Part shown: in pieces, positions 7,526 to 14,583 of the stretch | Numbering within the stretch: the first letter of the stretch is position 1 | Layout: each line of letters begins with the position of its first letter | DNA from: an uncultured Lachnospiraceae bacterium | GTDB lineage: Bacteria > Bacillota > Clostridia > Lachnospirales > Lachnospiraceae | Assembly (NCBI GenBank): GCA_905203555.1 | Contig: CAJKWK010000046.1 | Span: forward strand, 1 to 23,774 | Length of the DNA: 23,774 nucleotides | Direction of reading: 5' to 3' | The notes under the pieces: generated by a model | Databases searched by the model: none | Told to the model about the DNA's origin: nothing | What the model saw: the letters and a program-made list of their open reading frames with translations, nothing else | Made by a program: the position numbers and the translations under genes

Positions 7526-8389
7526 ATGAAAAAAATAGCAATTTTAACAGATAGTAACAGTGGAATTACTCAGGAACAGGCAAAAGAGCTGGGGATTTTT
7601 GTTTTGCCGATGCCGTTTTATATCAACGGAGAACTTTTCTTTGAAGATATCTCATTGATACAGGATGCTTTTTATCAGAAGTTAGAAGAGGATGCAGAAA
7701 TTTCTACATCCCAACCGTCACCTGGAGATGTGATGGATCTTTGGGACAAGATTTTGGAAGAGTATGATGAAATCGTACATATACCAATGTCCAGCGGATT
7801 GAGCAGTACTTGTGAGACGGCCATTGCTCTGTCAGGAGAATATGACGGAAGGGTGCAGGTGGTAGATAACCAGAGAATCTCGGTCACACAGTGGGAGTCG
7901 GTGCTGGACGCAATGAAACTGCGGGATGCGGGAAAAACAGCTGTTGAAATAAAAGAAATCCTGGAGCGTGAAAAGAAGGAATCTACGATTTATATTACAG
8001 TGGATACGTTAAAATATCTGAAAAAAGGCGGGCGGATTACACCGGCAGCTGCAGCGCTTGGAACGGTTTTGAACCTGAAACCGGTTCTTACCATACAAGG
8101 TGAAAAACTGGACGCCTACAGCAAAGTACGTGGTTGGAAAGCAGCAAAACGTACGATGTTAAGGGCTATTGAAAAAGATATACAGAACAGATTTGAATGT
8201 AAAGAAAAAAATCTGGTCATCGGAGTTGTGTATGGCGGTAATCCGGAAGAAGCACAGGAATGGAAAACAGAAGTTGAAAATGTATTTTCCGGTTATGAGA
8301 TAAAGTATGCACCTCTGTCTTTGAGTGTTGCGTGTCATATTGGAAAGGGTGCGCTTGCAATTACCTGTACAAAAAAAGTAGAGTTGTAA
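7526..8389 (+). CDS. DegV family protein, probable fatty-acid-binding (FakB-like)
   Basis: This 287-residue protein begins IAILTDSNSGIT and has the DegV hallmarks: STSQPSPGD (ligand-gating Thr/Ser segment), PMSSGLSSTCETA, TVDTLKYLKKGGRI, and a C-terminal region with VVYGGNPEEA. Characterised relatives (FakB) hold a fatty acid for phosphorylation by the kinase FakA, giving acyl phosphate. Genomes often carry several DegV proteins and many are uncharacterised. No fakA is in the window. plsX and acpP, which use acyl phosphate and acyl-ACP, lie about 6 kb downstream in a different unit. Its Shine-Dalgarno site is weak (GAGAG). It ends the polA run before a terminator. Confidence 0.87.
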   Translation: MKKIAILTDSNSGITQEQAKELGIFVLPMPFYINGELFFEDISLIQDAFYQKLEEDAEISTSQPSPGDVMDLWDKILEEYDEIVHIPMSSGLSSTCETAIALSGEYDGRVQVVDNQRISVTQWESVLDAMKLRDAGKTAVEIKEILEREKKESTIYITVDTLKYLKKGGRITPAAAALGTVLNLKPVLTIQGEKLDAYSKVRGWKAAKRTMLRAIEKDIQNRFECKEKNLVIGVVYGGNPEEAQEWKTEVENVFSGYEIKYAPLSLSVACHIGKGALAITCTKKVEL

Positions 8390-8416
8390 TCAAATTGAAA
8401 AAAGAACAACAGATAC

Positions 8417-8455
8417 AAAGACCGCCCGCCGAGGATGTTCGGCAGACGGTCTTTT
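8417..8455. terminator. bidirectional terminator between degV and tmcAL
   Basis: AAAGACCG (8417-8424) pairs with CGGTCTTT (8447-8454), with an inner GCCGA/TCGGC helix (8428-8432 with 8439-8443). A T-rich tail follows on the + strand, and the A-rich flank gives T-rich RNA on the - strand. The two genes converge here, so it can serve both. Confidence 0.83.
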
Positions 8456-8468
8456 CCTGTTATGGGGA

Positions 8469-9752
8469 TTAGATTTTTAGAAGAGGCTGGTAGTATTCGT
8501 TTTCATAAGCAGTTTTGTATTTATCTGTAATCACAGAGGTGTATAAGTTGGATGCAAGGATATCTTGCGTTAACATTTTCTGACCGGTTTCATTTAGAAA
8601 ATCAGCAGCATAAAGTTTGGTCAGAAGAGGAATCCGGCTGGTTTTGGAGATTGCAGATATCACTTTTTCGGAATCTTTGCGGAAACCGAGCAAGTGCGCA
8701 TATGAATGAAAACCTTGCCGGGTGTATTGTTCAACGGATTTTTTCTTGATGCCCAACATAATGTGCAGTAATGCACGATTGATTCGGGTTTGGGTTAATT
8801 CTCTTGTTTTTAATAATTCACAAAATTGTTTGTAGTTAAAATAATGATTTAGCTGTCCGGAAATCCGATTGGCAAGTTCAGGGGATACATCCATATAATG
8901 AGTCAGGGTTTCCGGTGTTTTATTCAATAATTTATATTTGAGCAACAAAGAAAAATCGTTTTGGTAAATCGGATATTTTATCCGGTGATAATCTCTGAGA
9001 AGTTCCAGGCAGTACGTAGGCACCTGATCTTCCAATTCGCCGAGGATGTTGTTGAAAGAAGAATTTTCAAAAGTGCTTGGCCGATCTGTATGCAGCATGG
9101 AACCGGAATATGCAAGCAGAGAGCGGATAGCAGAGGCAGAACTGTTGACAGGATGCAGGGTTTCATCGTGATAGTGAGCGCCATGCCGTTTTATTGTATA
9201 AGGAATGATGTGACTGTTCTGCTTTTTGAGCGCTTTTAAGTATTCAATGCCTAAAATGTTATTTGGTTCACTGAGTAAAAAACCGTAGTTTTCAATTCCT
9301 GTATAAGAAAGCAGTGCCTCTTGTCTTGCCAGCGGATAGGATATTCCGGATTTTAAATTTTTCTGCAGTTCTGCACGGTAAGCATCTGGTTCGGAAAGGA
9401 GTATGTCAGTGATTTGCTGCAGACCGTCCAGGTCATTGCATTCACTGCCAAAACAGAGAAAATCGACTACGCCAAGAGATTCTAAAAAGGAAACGGCTCC
9501 TTCTGCAAATAATTCTGCACTGCCTGTGGCATAGCAGACCGGAAGTTCAAAAACGGCAGCAGCTCCACATTTGAGCGCCATCTCTGCACGAAGACGTTTG
9601 GGCATGATGGCAGGAACGCCGCGCTGAACATAATCGCCGCTCATGATTACAATTGCCGCATCGGCGCCTGTGATTTCTTTTGCTTTTTGGATATGATACT
9701 TGTGTCCGTTGTGAAAAGGGTTATATTCTGCAATTAATCCGACAATTTTCAT
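8469..9752 (-). CDS. tmcAL: tRNA(Met) cytidine acetate ligase (TmcAL/YlbM)
   Basis: This 427-residue enzyme belongs to the nucleotidyltransferase superfamily. TmcAL activates free acetate with ATP to acetyl-AMP and acetylates C34 of elongator tRNA-Met, which helps AUG/AUA discrimination. The N-terminal domain has IAEYNPFHNGH with the HxGH nucleotide motif (His14-His17), followed by IVIMSGDYVQRG, FELP, and FGSECND, all YlbM-family signatures. Length agrees with B. subtilis YlbM (about 415). The ATG has an AAGGAG site. In Bacillus ylbM lies next to ylbN-rpmF. Here it is inverted and separated from the DUF177-rpmF pair by mgtE and pta-ackA. Confidence 0.93.
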   Translation of the reverse strand: MKIVGLIAEYNPFHNGHKYHIQKAKEITGADAAIVIMSGDYVQRGVPAIMPKRLRAEMALKCGAAAVFELPVCYATGSAELFAEGAVSFLESLGVVDFLCFGSECNDLDGLQQITDILLSEPDAYRAELQKNLKSGISYPLARQEALLSYTGIENYGFLLSEPNNILGIEYLKALKKQNSHIIPYTIKRHGAHYHDETLHPVNSSASAIRSLLAYSGSMLHTDRPSTFENSSFNNILGELEDQVPTYCLELLRDYHRIKYPIYQNDFSLLLKYKLLNKTPETLTHYMDVSPELANRISGQLNHYFNYKQFCELLKTRELTQTRINRALLHIMLGIKKKSVEQYTRQGFHSYAHLLGFRKDSEKVISAISKTSRIPLLTKLYAADFLNETGQKMLTQDILASNLYTSVITDKYKTAYENEYYQPLLKI

Positions 9753-9762
9753 TATTTACTCC

Positions 9763-9791
9763 TTGTATATATTTTTGTAAACCATTATACT
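9763..9791 (+). promoter_or_regulatory. candidate promoter for mgtE
   Basis: TTGTAT (9763-9768), a 17-bp spacer and TATACT (9786-9791). The predicted leader is only about 25-30 bases, too short for an M-box magnesium riboswitch. Confidence 0.5.
9784..9789 (-). promoter_or_regulatory. -10 element for tmcAL
   Basis: On the minus strand, positions 9789 to 9784 read TATAAT, a perfect -10, about 32 bases before the start codon. No good -35 is visible 16-18 bp upstream. It overlaps the mgtE -10 on the other strand, so the two divergent genes share one core promoter region. Confidence 0.45.
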
Positions 9792-9812
9792 ATAAAAGGA
9801 TAAGGAAGAAAA

Positions 9813-9818
9813 GAGGTG
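9813..9818 (+). promoter_or_regulatory. Shine-Dalgarno site that selects the mgtE ATG
   Basis: GAGGTG at 9813-9818 lies 6 bases before ATG 9825. It overlaps the alternative in-frame GTG at 9816, which would have only the weaker AAGGAAG (9803-9809). This favours ATG 9825. Confidence 0.55.
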
Positions 9819-9824
9819 GATGGC

Positions 9825-11159
9825 ATGGACAGAGAGCAGATAGTAGCTCTTTTGAATGAGCGGCGTTTTAAGGAATTAAAAGAAGAATTGGGAACCATGC
9901 ATCCTGTTGATATTGTAGAAGTCCTGGATGAACTGGAAGAACGGCAGATGATCTTAGTGTTTCGGCTACTTGCGAAAGAAGAGGCGGCGGAAGTATTTAC
10001 GGATATGGACAGCGACATGCGAGAGTATCTGATCAATACCTTGACGGATTCTGAGCTGGAAGAAATCATGGACGAGATGTATGTGGATGATACAGTAGAT
10101 GTGCTGGAGGAGATGCCTGCAAATGTAGTAGACCGACTTCTGATGGCAACAGATGAGGAAATGCGTCGAAAAATCAATATTCTTTTGAAATATCCGGAAG
10201 ATAGTGCAGGCAGTATCATGAATGTGGAGTATATCAGCCTGCGTAAGGAAATGACGGTGGAAGATGCAATCTTGAAAATCCGTCAGGTCGGAATTAATCG
10301 AGAGACCATTTATACCTGTTATGTAACGGAAAAGAAAAAGCTGATCGGAGCTGTTGATATCAAAGATCTTTTGACGGCGGGAGAGTCGCGAAAGATTGAA
10401 GAGATTATGGATGAAAATGTCCTCTATGCAAAGACTTTAGATGATCAGGAAGAAGTTGCAAAGACGATTCGGAAATATGGTCTTGTTGCAATTCCGATCA
10501 TAGACCATGAAAACTGTCTGGTCGGAATTGTAACTGTAGATGATGCTATGCTTGTTATGCAGGATGAGACAACGGAAGATATCAGTATCATGGCCGGTGT
10601 CAGCCCGAATGAAGACTCTTATTTTGGAACTTCTGTATTTCAACATGCCAAGAACCGTAGTTTGTGGCTCATGTTACTGATGCTTTCTGCAACGATAAGC
10701 GGAGAAATACTGGCATATTATGAAGAAGCGATGGCGGCTATGCCGATTTTGATTACTTTTATTCCGATGCTGATGGGAACCAGTGGTAACAGTGGTTCTC
10801 AGAGTTCAACAATGGTGATCCGGGGGCTGGCTGTGGGAGAAATCCAGTTTAAGGACTTTTTCCGGGTTGTGTTTAAGGAATTAAGGGTTGCGTTATGCGT
10901 TGGAGTCTTGTTGGCAATTGTTAATGGTCTGCGTGTTTATATTATGTATGATCAAGACATTATGCTCGCTGTTTCTATAGGAATCACGATGATAGGTATC
11001 GTATGTATGGCAAAATGCATTGGCTGTACACTTCCGCTGCTGGCGAAGAAAATCGGACTGGATCCGGCGTTGATGGCGGCACCGTTGATTTCTACGATTA
11101 TGGATACTTGTACGATTTTGTTGTATTTTGCAATCATTACTTCTATATATAAGATGTGA
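9825..11159 (+). CDS. mgtE: magnesium transporter MgtE
   Basis: This 444-residue inner-membrane Mg2+ channel has the usual order: an N-terminal MgtE_N superhelical domain (about 1-125, acidic), a pair of CBS domains that sense cytosolic Mg2+ (about 130-255; SAGSIMNVEYISL marks their start), a plug helix, and a C-terminal block of about five membrane helices. The pore signature GTSGNSGSQSSTMVIRGLA precedes the fourth segment. The last helices carry GLDPALMAAPLISTIMD, whose Asp matches the pore aspartate of the family. Start chosen at ATG 9825; GTG 9816 would add three residues. It is divergent from tmcAL and separated from pta by a promoter, so it is probably transcribed alone. Regulation is likely through the CBS gate, as no riboswitch is seen. 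Confidence 0.95.
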   Translation: MDREQIVALLNERRFKELKEELGTMHPVDIVEVLDELEERQMILVFRLLAKEEAAEVFTDMDSDMREYLINTLTDSELEEIMDEMYVDDTVDVLEEMPANVVDRLLMATDEEMRRKINILLKYPEDSAGSIMNVEYISLRKEMTVEDAILKIRQVGINRETIYTCYVTEKKKLIGAVDIKDLLTAGESRKIEEIMDENVLYAKTLDDQEEVAKTIRKYGLVAIPIIDHENCLVGIVTVDDAMLVMQDETTEDISIMAGVSPNEDSYFGTSVFQHAKNRSLWLMLLMLSATISGEILAYYEEAMAAMPILITFIPMLMGTSGNSGSQSSTMVIRGLAVGEIQFKDFFRVVFKELRVALCVGVLLAIVNGLRVYIMYDQDIMLAVSIGITMIGIVCMAKCIGCTLPLLAKKIGLDPALMAAPLISTIMDTCTILLYFAIITSIYKM

Positions 11160-11209
11160 GGAAGAATGCGTATCTTCAGATTGTATTAAAAAATGCACAT
11201 GGAAATGGC

Positions 11210-11219
11210 TTGTATACAA
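11210..11219. repeat. perfect 10-bp palindrome over the pta -35
   Basis: TTGTATACAA is identical to its reverse complement and contains the whole -35 hexamer. Size and symmetry suit a dimeric repressor site, but chance cannot be excluded and no regulator gene is nearby. Confidence 0.5.
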
Positions 11220-11238
11220 AAAACCTTTGCGTTATAAT
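11210..11238 (+). promoter_or_regulatory. promoter for pta-ackA
   Basis: TTGTAT (11210-11215), a 17-bp spacer and a perfect TATAAT (11233-11238). Transcription would start near 11245, giving a leader of about 30 bases that carries the AAAGGTGG ribosome site (11259-11266). Strength suits a highly expressed fermentation operon. Confidence 0.72.
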
Positions 11239-11275
11239 AAAAGTAGTGAGAAAAAATGAAAGGTGGCTTTAAATC

Positions 11276-12274
11276 ATGGGATTTATTGATGAGATCAAGG
11301 CGAGAGCAAAACAGGATATTAAGACTATTGTTCTCCCGGAGACAGAAGATGAAAGAACTTACAAAGCAGCAGAGGCGGTTTTAAAAGAGGGAACTGCAAA
11401 ACTGATCCTTGTAGGAAGCAAGGAAGAAATTGAAAAAAACGGAGCCGGATATGACATTTCAGGAGCAGAGATTGTTGACCCTGCAACCAGTGATAAGACA
11501 GAGGCGTATATTGCAAAACTTGTTGAATTGAGACAGAAAAAGGGAATGACAGAAGATCAGGCAAGAGAACTCCTTTTGAATAATTATTTATATTATGGTG
11601 TTATGATGGTGAAGATGGGGGATGCAGATGGAATGGTATCCGGAGCATGTCATTCAACAGCAGATACACTTCGTCCATGTCTCCAGATTCTAAAGACAAA
11701 ACCGGGAACAAAACTGGTTTCAGCATTTTTCGTAATTGTTGTGCCTAACTGCGATATGGGAGCAGACGGTACATTTATCTTTGGTGATTCAGGTCTGGAA
11801 CAGAATCCGGATCCGGAAAAACTTGCAAATATTGCAATTTCTTCTGCAGATTCATTTAAGACATTGACCGGAAAAGAGCCAATCGTTGCTATGCTGTCAC
11901 ATTCTACAAAGGGAAGTGCAAAACATGCTGATGTAGATAAAGTTGTAGAGGCAACCAGAATTGCTAAAGAACTGGCACCGGAGTTAAAACTGGATGGAGA
12001 ACTGCAGCTGGATGCAGCAATCGTACCGGAAGTCGGACAGTCTAAGGCACCGGGCAGCCCGGTTGCAGGTTATGCAAATGTATTGATCTTCCCAGACCTG
12101 GATGCTGGAAATATCGGATACAAGCTGGCACAGAGACTTGCAAAAGCAGAGGCTTACGGACCGCTTACACAGGGAATTGCAGCACCTGTAAATGACTTGT
12201 CACGTGGATGCAGCGCAGAGGATATTGAAGGTGTTGTTGCAATCACAGCGGTACAGGCTCAGGCACAAAACTAA
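11276..12274 (+). CDS. pta: phosphate acetyltransferase
   Basis: This 332-residue cytosolic enzyme converts acetyl-CoA and phosphate to acetyl phosphate and CoA. It is the short Pta form, without the N-terminal P-loop-like and DRTGG domains of the enterobacterial protein. Family signatures are ADGMVSGACHSTADTLRP in the middle and, near the C terminus, GELQLDAAIVPEVG, KAPGSPVAGYANVLIFPDL and the GNIGYKLAQRL segment. The short form distinguishes it from phosphate butyryltransferase, and the next gene is ackA, which settles the role: acetate production with ATP gain. The ATG is preceded by AAAGGTGG. The 62-bp gap to ackA has no terminator, so the two form one unit. Confidence 0.96.
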   Translation: MGFIDEIKARAKQDIKTIVLPETEDERTYKAAEAVLKEGTAKLILVGSKEEIEKNGAGYDISGAEIVDPATSDKTEAYIAKLVELRQKKGMTEDQARELLLNNYLYYGVMMVKMGDADGMVSGACHSTADTLRPCLQILKTKPGTKLVSAFFVIVVPNCDMGADGTFIFGDSGLEQNPDPEKLANIAISSADSFKTLTGKEPIVAMLSHSTKGSAKHADVDKVVEATRIAKELAPELKLDGELQLDAAIVPEVGQSKAPGSPVAGYANVLIFPDLDAGNIGYKLAQRLAKAEAYGPLTQGIAAPVNDLSRGCSAEDIEGVVAITAVQAQAQN

Positions 12275-12323
12275 GAGATACCGCAGAAGTTAGGAAATTA
12301 TTTTTCTTATAAAACAATGATGT

Positions 12324-12328
12324 GGAGG
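12324..12328 (+). promoter_or_regulatory. Shine-Dalgarno site that fixes the ackA GTG start
   Basis: GGAGG at 12324-12328 lies 8 bases before GTG 12337. The longer frame opens at GTG 12322, which would place this site inside the coding sequence and leave that codon with no upstream ribosome site. Confidence 0.85.
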
Positions 12329-12336
12329 ATAAGATT

Positions 12337-13527
12337 GTGAATGTATTAGTAATCAATTGTGGAAGTTCATCTTTGAAGTTTCAGTTAATCAATTCTGAAA
12401 CAGAGGCAGTTCTTGCAAAAGGACTTTGTGAAAGAATTGGAATTGACGGAAGACTGACTTATCAGCCGACCGGTGGAGAAAAAGAAGTGAATAATCTGGC
12501 AATGCCAACTCACACAGAGGCGATTCAGTTTGTGATCGATGCTCTGACAAATGAAAAGACAGGTGTTGTTAAGAGTTTGGATGAGATTGGGGCAGTGGGA
12601 CATCGTCTTGTGCATGGAGGAGAAAAATTTGCATCTTCTGTTGTGATTACAGAAGAAGTAAAGAAAGCAGTGGAAGAGTGTAATGATCTTGCTCCTCTGC
12701 ATAATCCGGCCAATCTGATCGGTGTGGATGCATGTGAAAAATTGATGCCGAATACTCCGATGGTTGCTGTATTTGATACGGCGTTCCATCAGACAATGCC
12801 GGAAAAAGCCTATATGTATGGACTTCCGTATGAGTATTACGAAAAATATAAAGTAAGACGTTATGGTTTCCATGGTACAAGCCATAGTTTTGTATCGAAA
12901 CGAGTAGCAGAGATCGTAGGTGTTCCATACGATCAGACAAAGACAATTGTCTGCCATCTTGGAAACGGAGCCAGTGTATCAGCAGTACTCAATGGAAAAT
13001 CAGTAGATACATCTATGGGATTGACTCCATTGGAAGGTTTGGTAATGGGAACTCGTTCCGGTGATATTGATCCGGCAATTCTTGAGTTTATTGCGAAAAA
13101 AGAAAATCTTGATATCGCAGGACTGATGAATATGCTCAATAAAAAATCAGGTGTATTTGGTTTATCCAATGGCGTATCCAGTGATTTCCGTGATCTGACA
13201 GCAGCGGCAGAAGAAGGACAGAAACCGGCTCAGATCGCTTTGGAAGTTTTCGCTTACAGAGTAGCAAAATATATCGGTGCGTATACAGCAGCAATGAACG
13301 GTGTTGACAACATTGTGTTTACTGCAGGTATCGGAGAAAATGTTGTGAAGGTTCGTGAAGAAGTATGCTCTTATCTTGGATTCCTTGGAATTGAACTCGA
13401 TAAAGAGGCAAACAATAAACGTGGAGAAGAAGTTATCATCTCTACACCGGAATCAAAAGTCAAGGTGCTTGTTGTACCGACAAATGAGGAACTTGCAATC
13501 GCAAGAGAAACTGTAGCGTTGATTTAA
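12337..13527 (+). CDS. ackA: acetate kinase
   Basis: This 396-residue kinase converts acetyl phosphate and ADP to acetate and ATP, the energy-yielding step of acetate fermentation. It belongs to the ASKHA sugar-kinase/actin fold. Visible active-site residues are Asn7 in NCGSSSLKF, Arg90 in GHRLVHGG, Asp147 in FDTAFHQTMP, His179 in YGFHGTSH, Arg240 in GTRSGDIDP and Glu384 in PTNEE. HLGNGAS and TAGIGEN are the adenosine/phosphate loops. The start is GTG 12337, because the resulting N-terminus, MNVLVINCG, matches the family and has an ideal ribosome site; the upstream GTG 12322 would add five unsupported residues. It is co-transcribed with pta and followed by a terminator hairpin. Confidence 0.97.
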   Translation: MNVLVINCGSSSLKFQLINSETEAVLAKGLCERIGIDGRLTYQPTGGEKEVNNLAMPTHTEAIQFVIDALTNEKTGVVKSLDEIGAVGHRLVHGGEKFASSVVITEEVKKAVEECNDLAPLHNPANLIGVDACEKLMPNTPMVAVFDTAFHQTMPEKAYMYGLPYEYYEKYKVRRYGFHGTSHSFVSKRVAEIVGVPYDQTKTIVCHLGNGASVSAVLNGKSVDTSMGLTPLEGLVMGTRSGDIDPAILEFIAKKENLDIAGLMNMLNKKSGVFGLSNGVSSDFRDLTAAAEEGQKPAQIALEVFAYRVAKYIGAYTAAMNGVDNIVFTAGIGENVVKVREEVCSYLGFLGIELDKEANNKRGEEVIISTPESKVKVLVVPTNEELAIARETVALI

Positions 13528-13560
13528 TCATAAACGGATCGCAGGGAATGTATACTAACG

Positions 13561-13611
13561 GAAGAATCACTGGTGGGACATAGGTTTTCCATCTTTGGTT
13601 CTTCTGTTTTC
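13561..13611 (+). terminator. probable terminator of pta-ackA
   Basis: GAAGAATC (13561-13568) pairs with GGTTCTTC (13597-13604) with one G-T pair, and an inner TGGGA/TTCCA helix (13574-13578 with 13587-13591) shortens the loop. A T-rich stretch follows. The stem is long but interrupted. Confidence 0.65.
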
Positions 13612-13669
13612 TCTGGAATTTTACAAGATATAGTATATTTAAGTAAAAAAATAGCAAAATCAGAGAAAA
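13607..13669. repeat. widely spaced perfect 9-bp inverted repeat
   Basis: TTTTCTCTG (13607-13615) and CAGAGAAAA (13661-13669) are perfect reverse complements separated by 45 AT-rich bases. The left arm is the T tract of the ackA terminator; the right arm ends 15 bases before the next -35. This explains most of the 213-base gap between ackA and the DUF177 gene. Confidence 0.5.
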
Positions 13670-13684
13670 TCTATAACTTTTCGG

Positions 13685-13712
13685 TTGACAAACCAGATTC
13701 CCATGATATAAT
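13685..13712 (+). promoter_or_regulatory. near-consensus promoter for the DUF177-rpmF unit
   Basis: A perfect TTGACA (13685-13690), a 16-bp spacer and a perfect TATAAT (13707-13712). This is the strongest sigma-A-type promoter in the window, apt for a ribosomal protein gene. The leader is about 22 bases. Confidence 0.9.
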
Positions 13713-13740
13713 AGTTTAGGTATGAATAGGAGTAATAGAT

Positions 13741-14268
13741 ATGTTGATTAACCTATCAGACGTATTATCAGAACAGCATAAGCCGATTGATGTGACGGTT
13801 GATTTTGAGATGGATGAGTTTCAGATGAAACATGGTACTTTTCCAATCATAAAAAAAGCGCCGGTACATGTATCAGTTTCACATATTAAGGCAAAAGAAC
13901 TGAGGATCCAGGCTGAGACAAGTTTCGCTGCGGTGATTCCATGTGATCGTTGTCTGACAGATGTGGAATATGAGATGCCTTTAGAGTTTACAAAGTTTGT
14001 AGATTTGGCGGTTGCAGATGCTGAACTGAAAGAAGGATTCGATGAATCCAATTTTATTAACGGATATCATCTTGACGTGGACAAAATGCTCTATAATGAG
14101 ATATTGGTAGGATGGCCGACGAAAATTCTTTGCAGTGAAGACTGCAAGGGCATTTGCAATGTTTGTGGTCAGAACCTAAATGAGGGTGCCTGTGACTGTG
14201 AAGATACAGGTCTTGACCCAAGAATGTCAGTTGTCCGTGATCTGTTTAAGAATTTTAAGGAGGTGTAA
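13741..14268 (+). CDS. DUF177 protein (YceD/YlbN family)
   Basis: This 175-residue protein has a beta-rich N-terminal half, a CDRC pair (about residue 65), and a C-terminal cysteine-rich segment with CSEDCKGICNVCG and CDCED that could bind a metal. It ends in the LDPRMSVVRDLF motif typical of the family. YceD-type proteins almost always sit upstream of rpmF; relatives have been linked to 23S rRNA accumulation or ribosome assembly, so a role in large-subunit biogenesis is likely but not proven. TAGGAG lies 8 bases before the ATG. Its last codons carry the Shine-Dalgarno site of rpmF, so the two are coupled. Confidence 0.92.
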   Translation: MLINLSDVLSEQHKPIDVTVDFEMDEFQMKHGTFPIIKKAPVHVSVSHIKAKELRIQAETSFAAVIPCDRCLTDVEYEMPLEFTKFVDLAVADAELKEGFDESNFINGYHLDVDKMLYNEILVGWPTKILCSEDCKGICNVCGQNLNEGACDCEDTGLDPRMSVVRDLFKNFKEV

Positions 14269-14271
14269 CCT

Positions 14272-14451
14272 ATGTCTATCTGTCCAAAGAATAAATCTTC
14301 AAAAGCTAGAAGAGATAAGAGAAGAGCTAACTGGAAGATGAGCGCTCCGAATCTGGTAAAGTGCCCGAAATGTGGAGAGCTTATGATGCCTCACAGAGTA
14401 TGTAAGGCTTGCGGCAGCTACAACAAAAAAGAAATTGTATCTGTTGACTAA
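14272..14451 (+). CDS. rpmF: 50S ribosomal protein L32
   Basis: This 59-residue gene is easily missed because of its size. The N-terminal part is the basic L32 signature SSKARRDKRRANWKM. Two CxxC pairs (Cys31/Cys34 and Cys44/Cys47) form a zinc ribbon, making this the zinc-binding 'C+' form; an extra Cys is at position 4. L32 lies near the exit tunnel of the large subunit. The ATG is three bases after the stop of the DUF177 gene. A full AAGGAGGTG ribosome site (14257-14265) overlaps the end of that gene, so expression should be high and coupled. A strong terminator follows 20 bases after the stop. Confidence 0.97.
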   Translation: MSICPKNKSSKARRDKRRANWKMSAPNLVKCPKCGELMMPHRVCKACGSYNKKEIVSVD

Positions 14452-14471
14452 TGAAAATGATTATGAAAAAG

Positions 14472-14516
14472 ACAGGCTTTCACAGATTTGTGGAAGCCTG
14501 TTTCCTTTTCTTTTCT
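14472..14516 (+). terminator. strong terminator after rpmF
   Basis: A 13-bp stem: ACAGGCTT-T-CACA (14472-14484) and TGTG-G-AAGCCTGT (14489-14501), with one T-G pair, a four-base loop, and a long T-rich tail to 14516. Confidence 0.93.
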
Positions 14517-14525
14517 ACATTTTTA

Positions 14526-14554
14526 TTGATTTTTATATCGATGTTTAGTAAAAT
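14526..14554 (+). promoter_or_regulatory. promoter for plsX
   Basis: TTGATT (14526-14531), a 17-bp spacer and TAAAAT (14549-14554). The leader is about 23 bases. I see no match to the FapR operator that controls plsX in Bacillus. Confidence 0.6.
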
Positions 14555-14569
14555 TAATAGCAGTAACGT

Positions 14570-14576
14570 AAGGAGG
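14570..14576 (+). promoter_or_regulatory. Shine-Dalgarno site that selects the plsX ATG
   Basis: AAGGAGG at 14570-14576 is 7 bases from ATG 14584 and only 4 from the in-frame GTG 14581, so ATG is preferred. Confidence 0.6.
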
Positions 14577-14583
14577 CGAAGTG

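Noticed and set aside
9753..9824. M-box magnesium riboswitch before mgtE
   Set aside because: The gap to tmcAL is about 70 bases and the predicted leader about 30; an M-box needs well over 100 bases.
9785..10219. Serine-rich 144-residue open frame on the minus strand
   Set aside because: It is antisense to mgtE and to its promoter, has no ribosome site, and its Ser/Thr/Arg bias is what reverse-complemented Glu/Asp codons give.
11161..11177. Short GAAGA/TCTTC hairpin after mgtE as a terminator
   Set aside because: The stem is five base pairs and no T tract follows.
12322..12336. Longer acetate kinase opening at GTG 12322
   Set aside because: The GGAGG ribosome site lies within this extension, and the family N-terminus begins at GTG 12337.
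12385..12957. 190-residue minus-strand open frame inside ackA
   Set aside because: Fully antisense to a well-supported acetate kinase; composition rich in Cys, His and Ile, and no family features.
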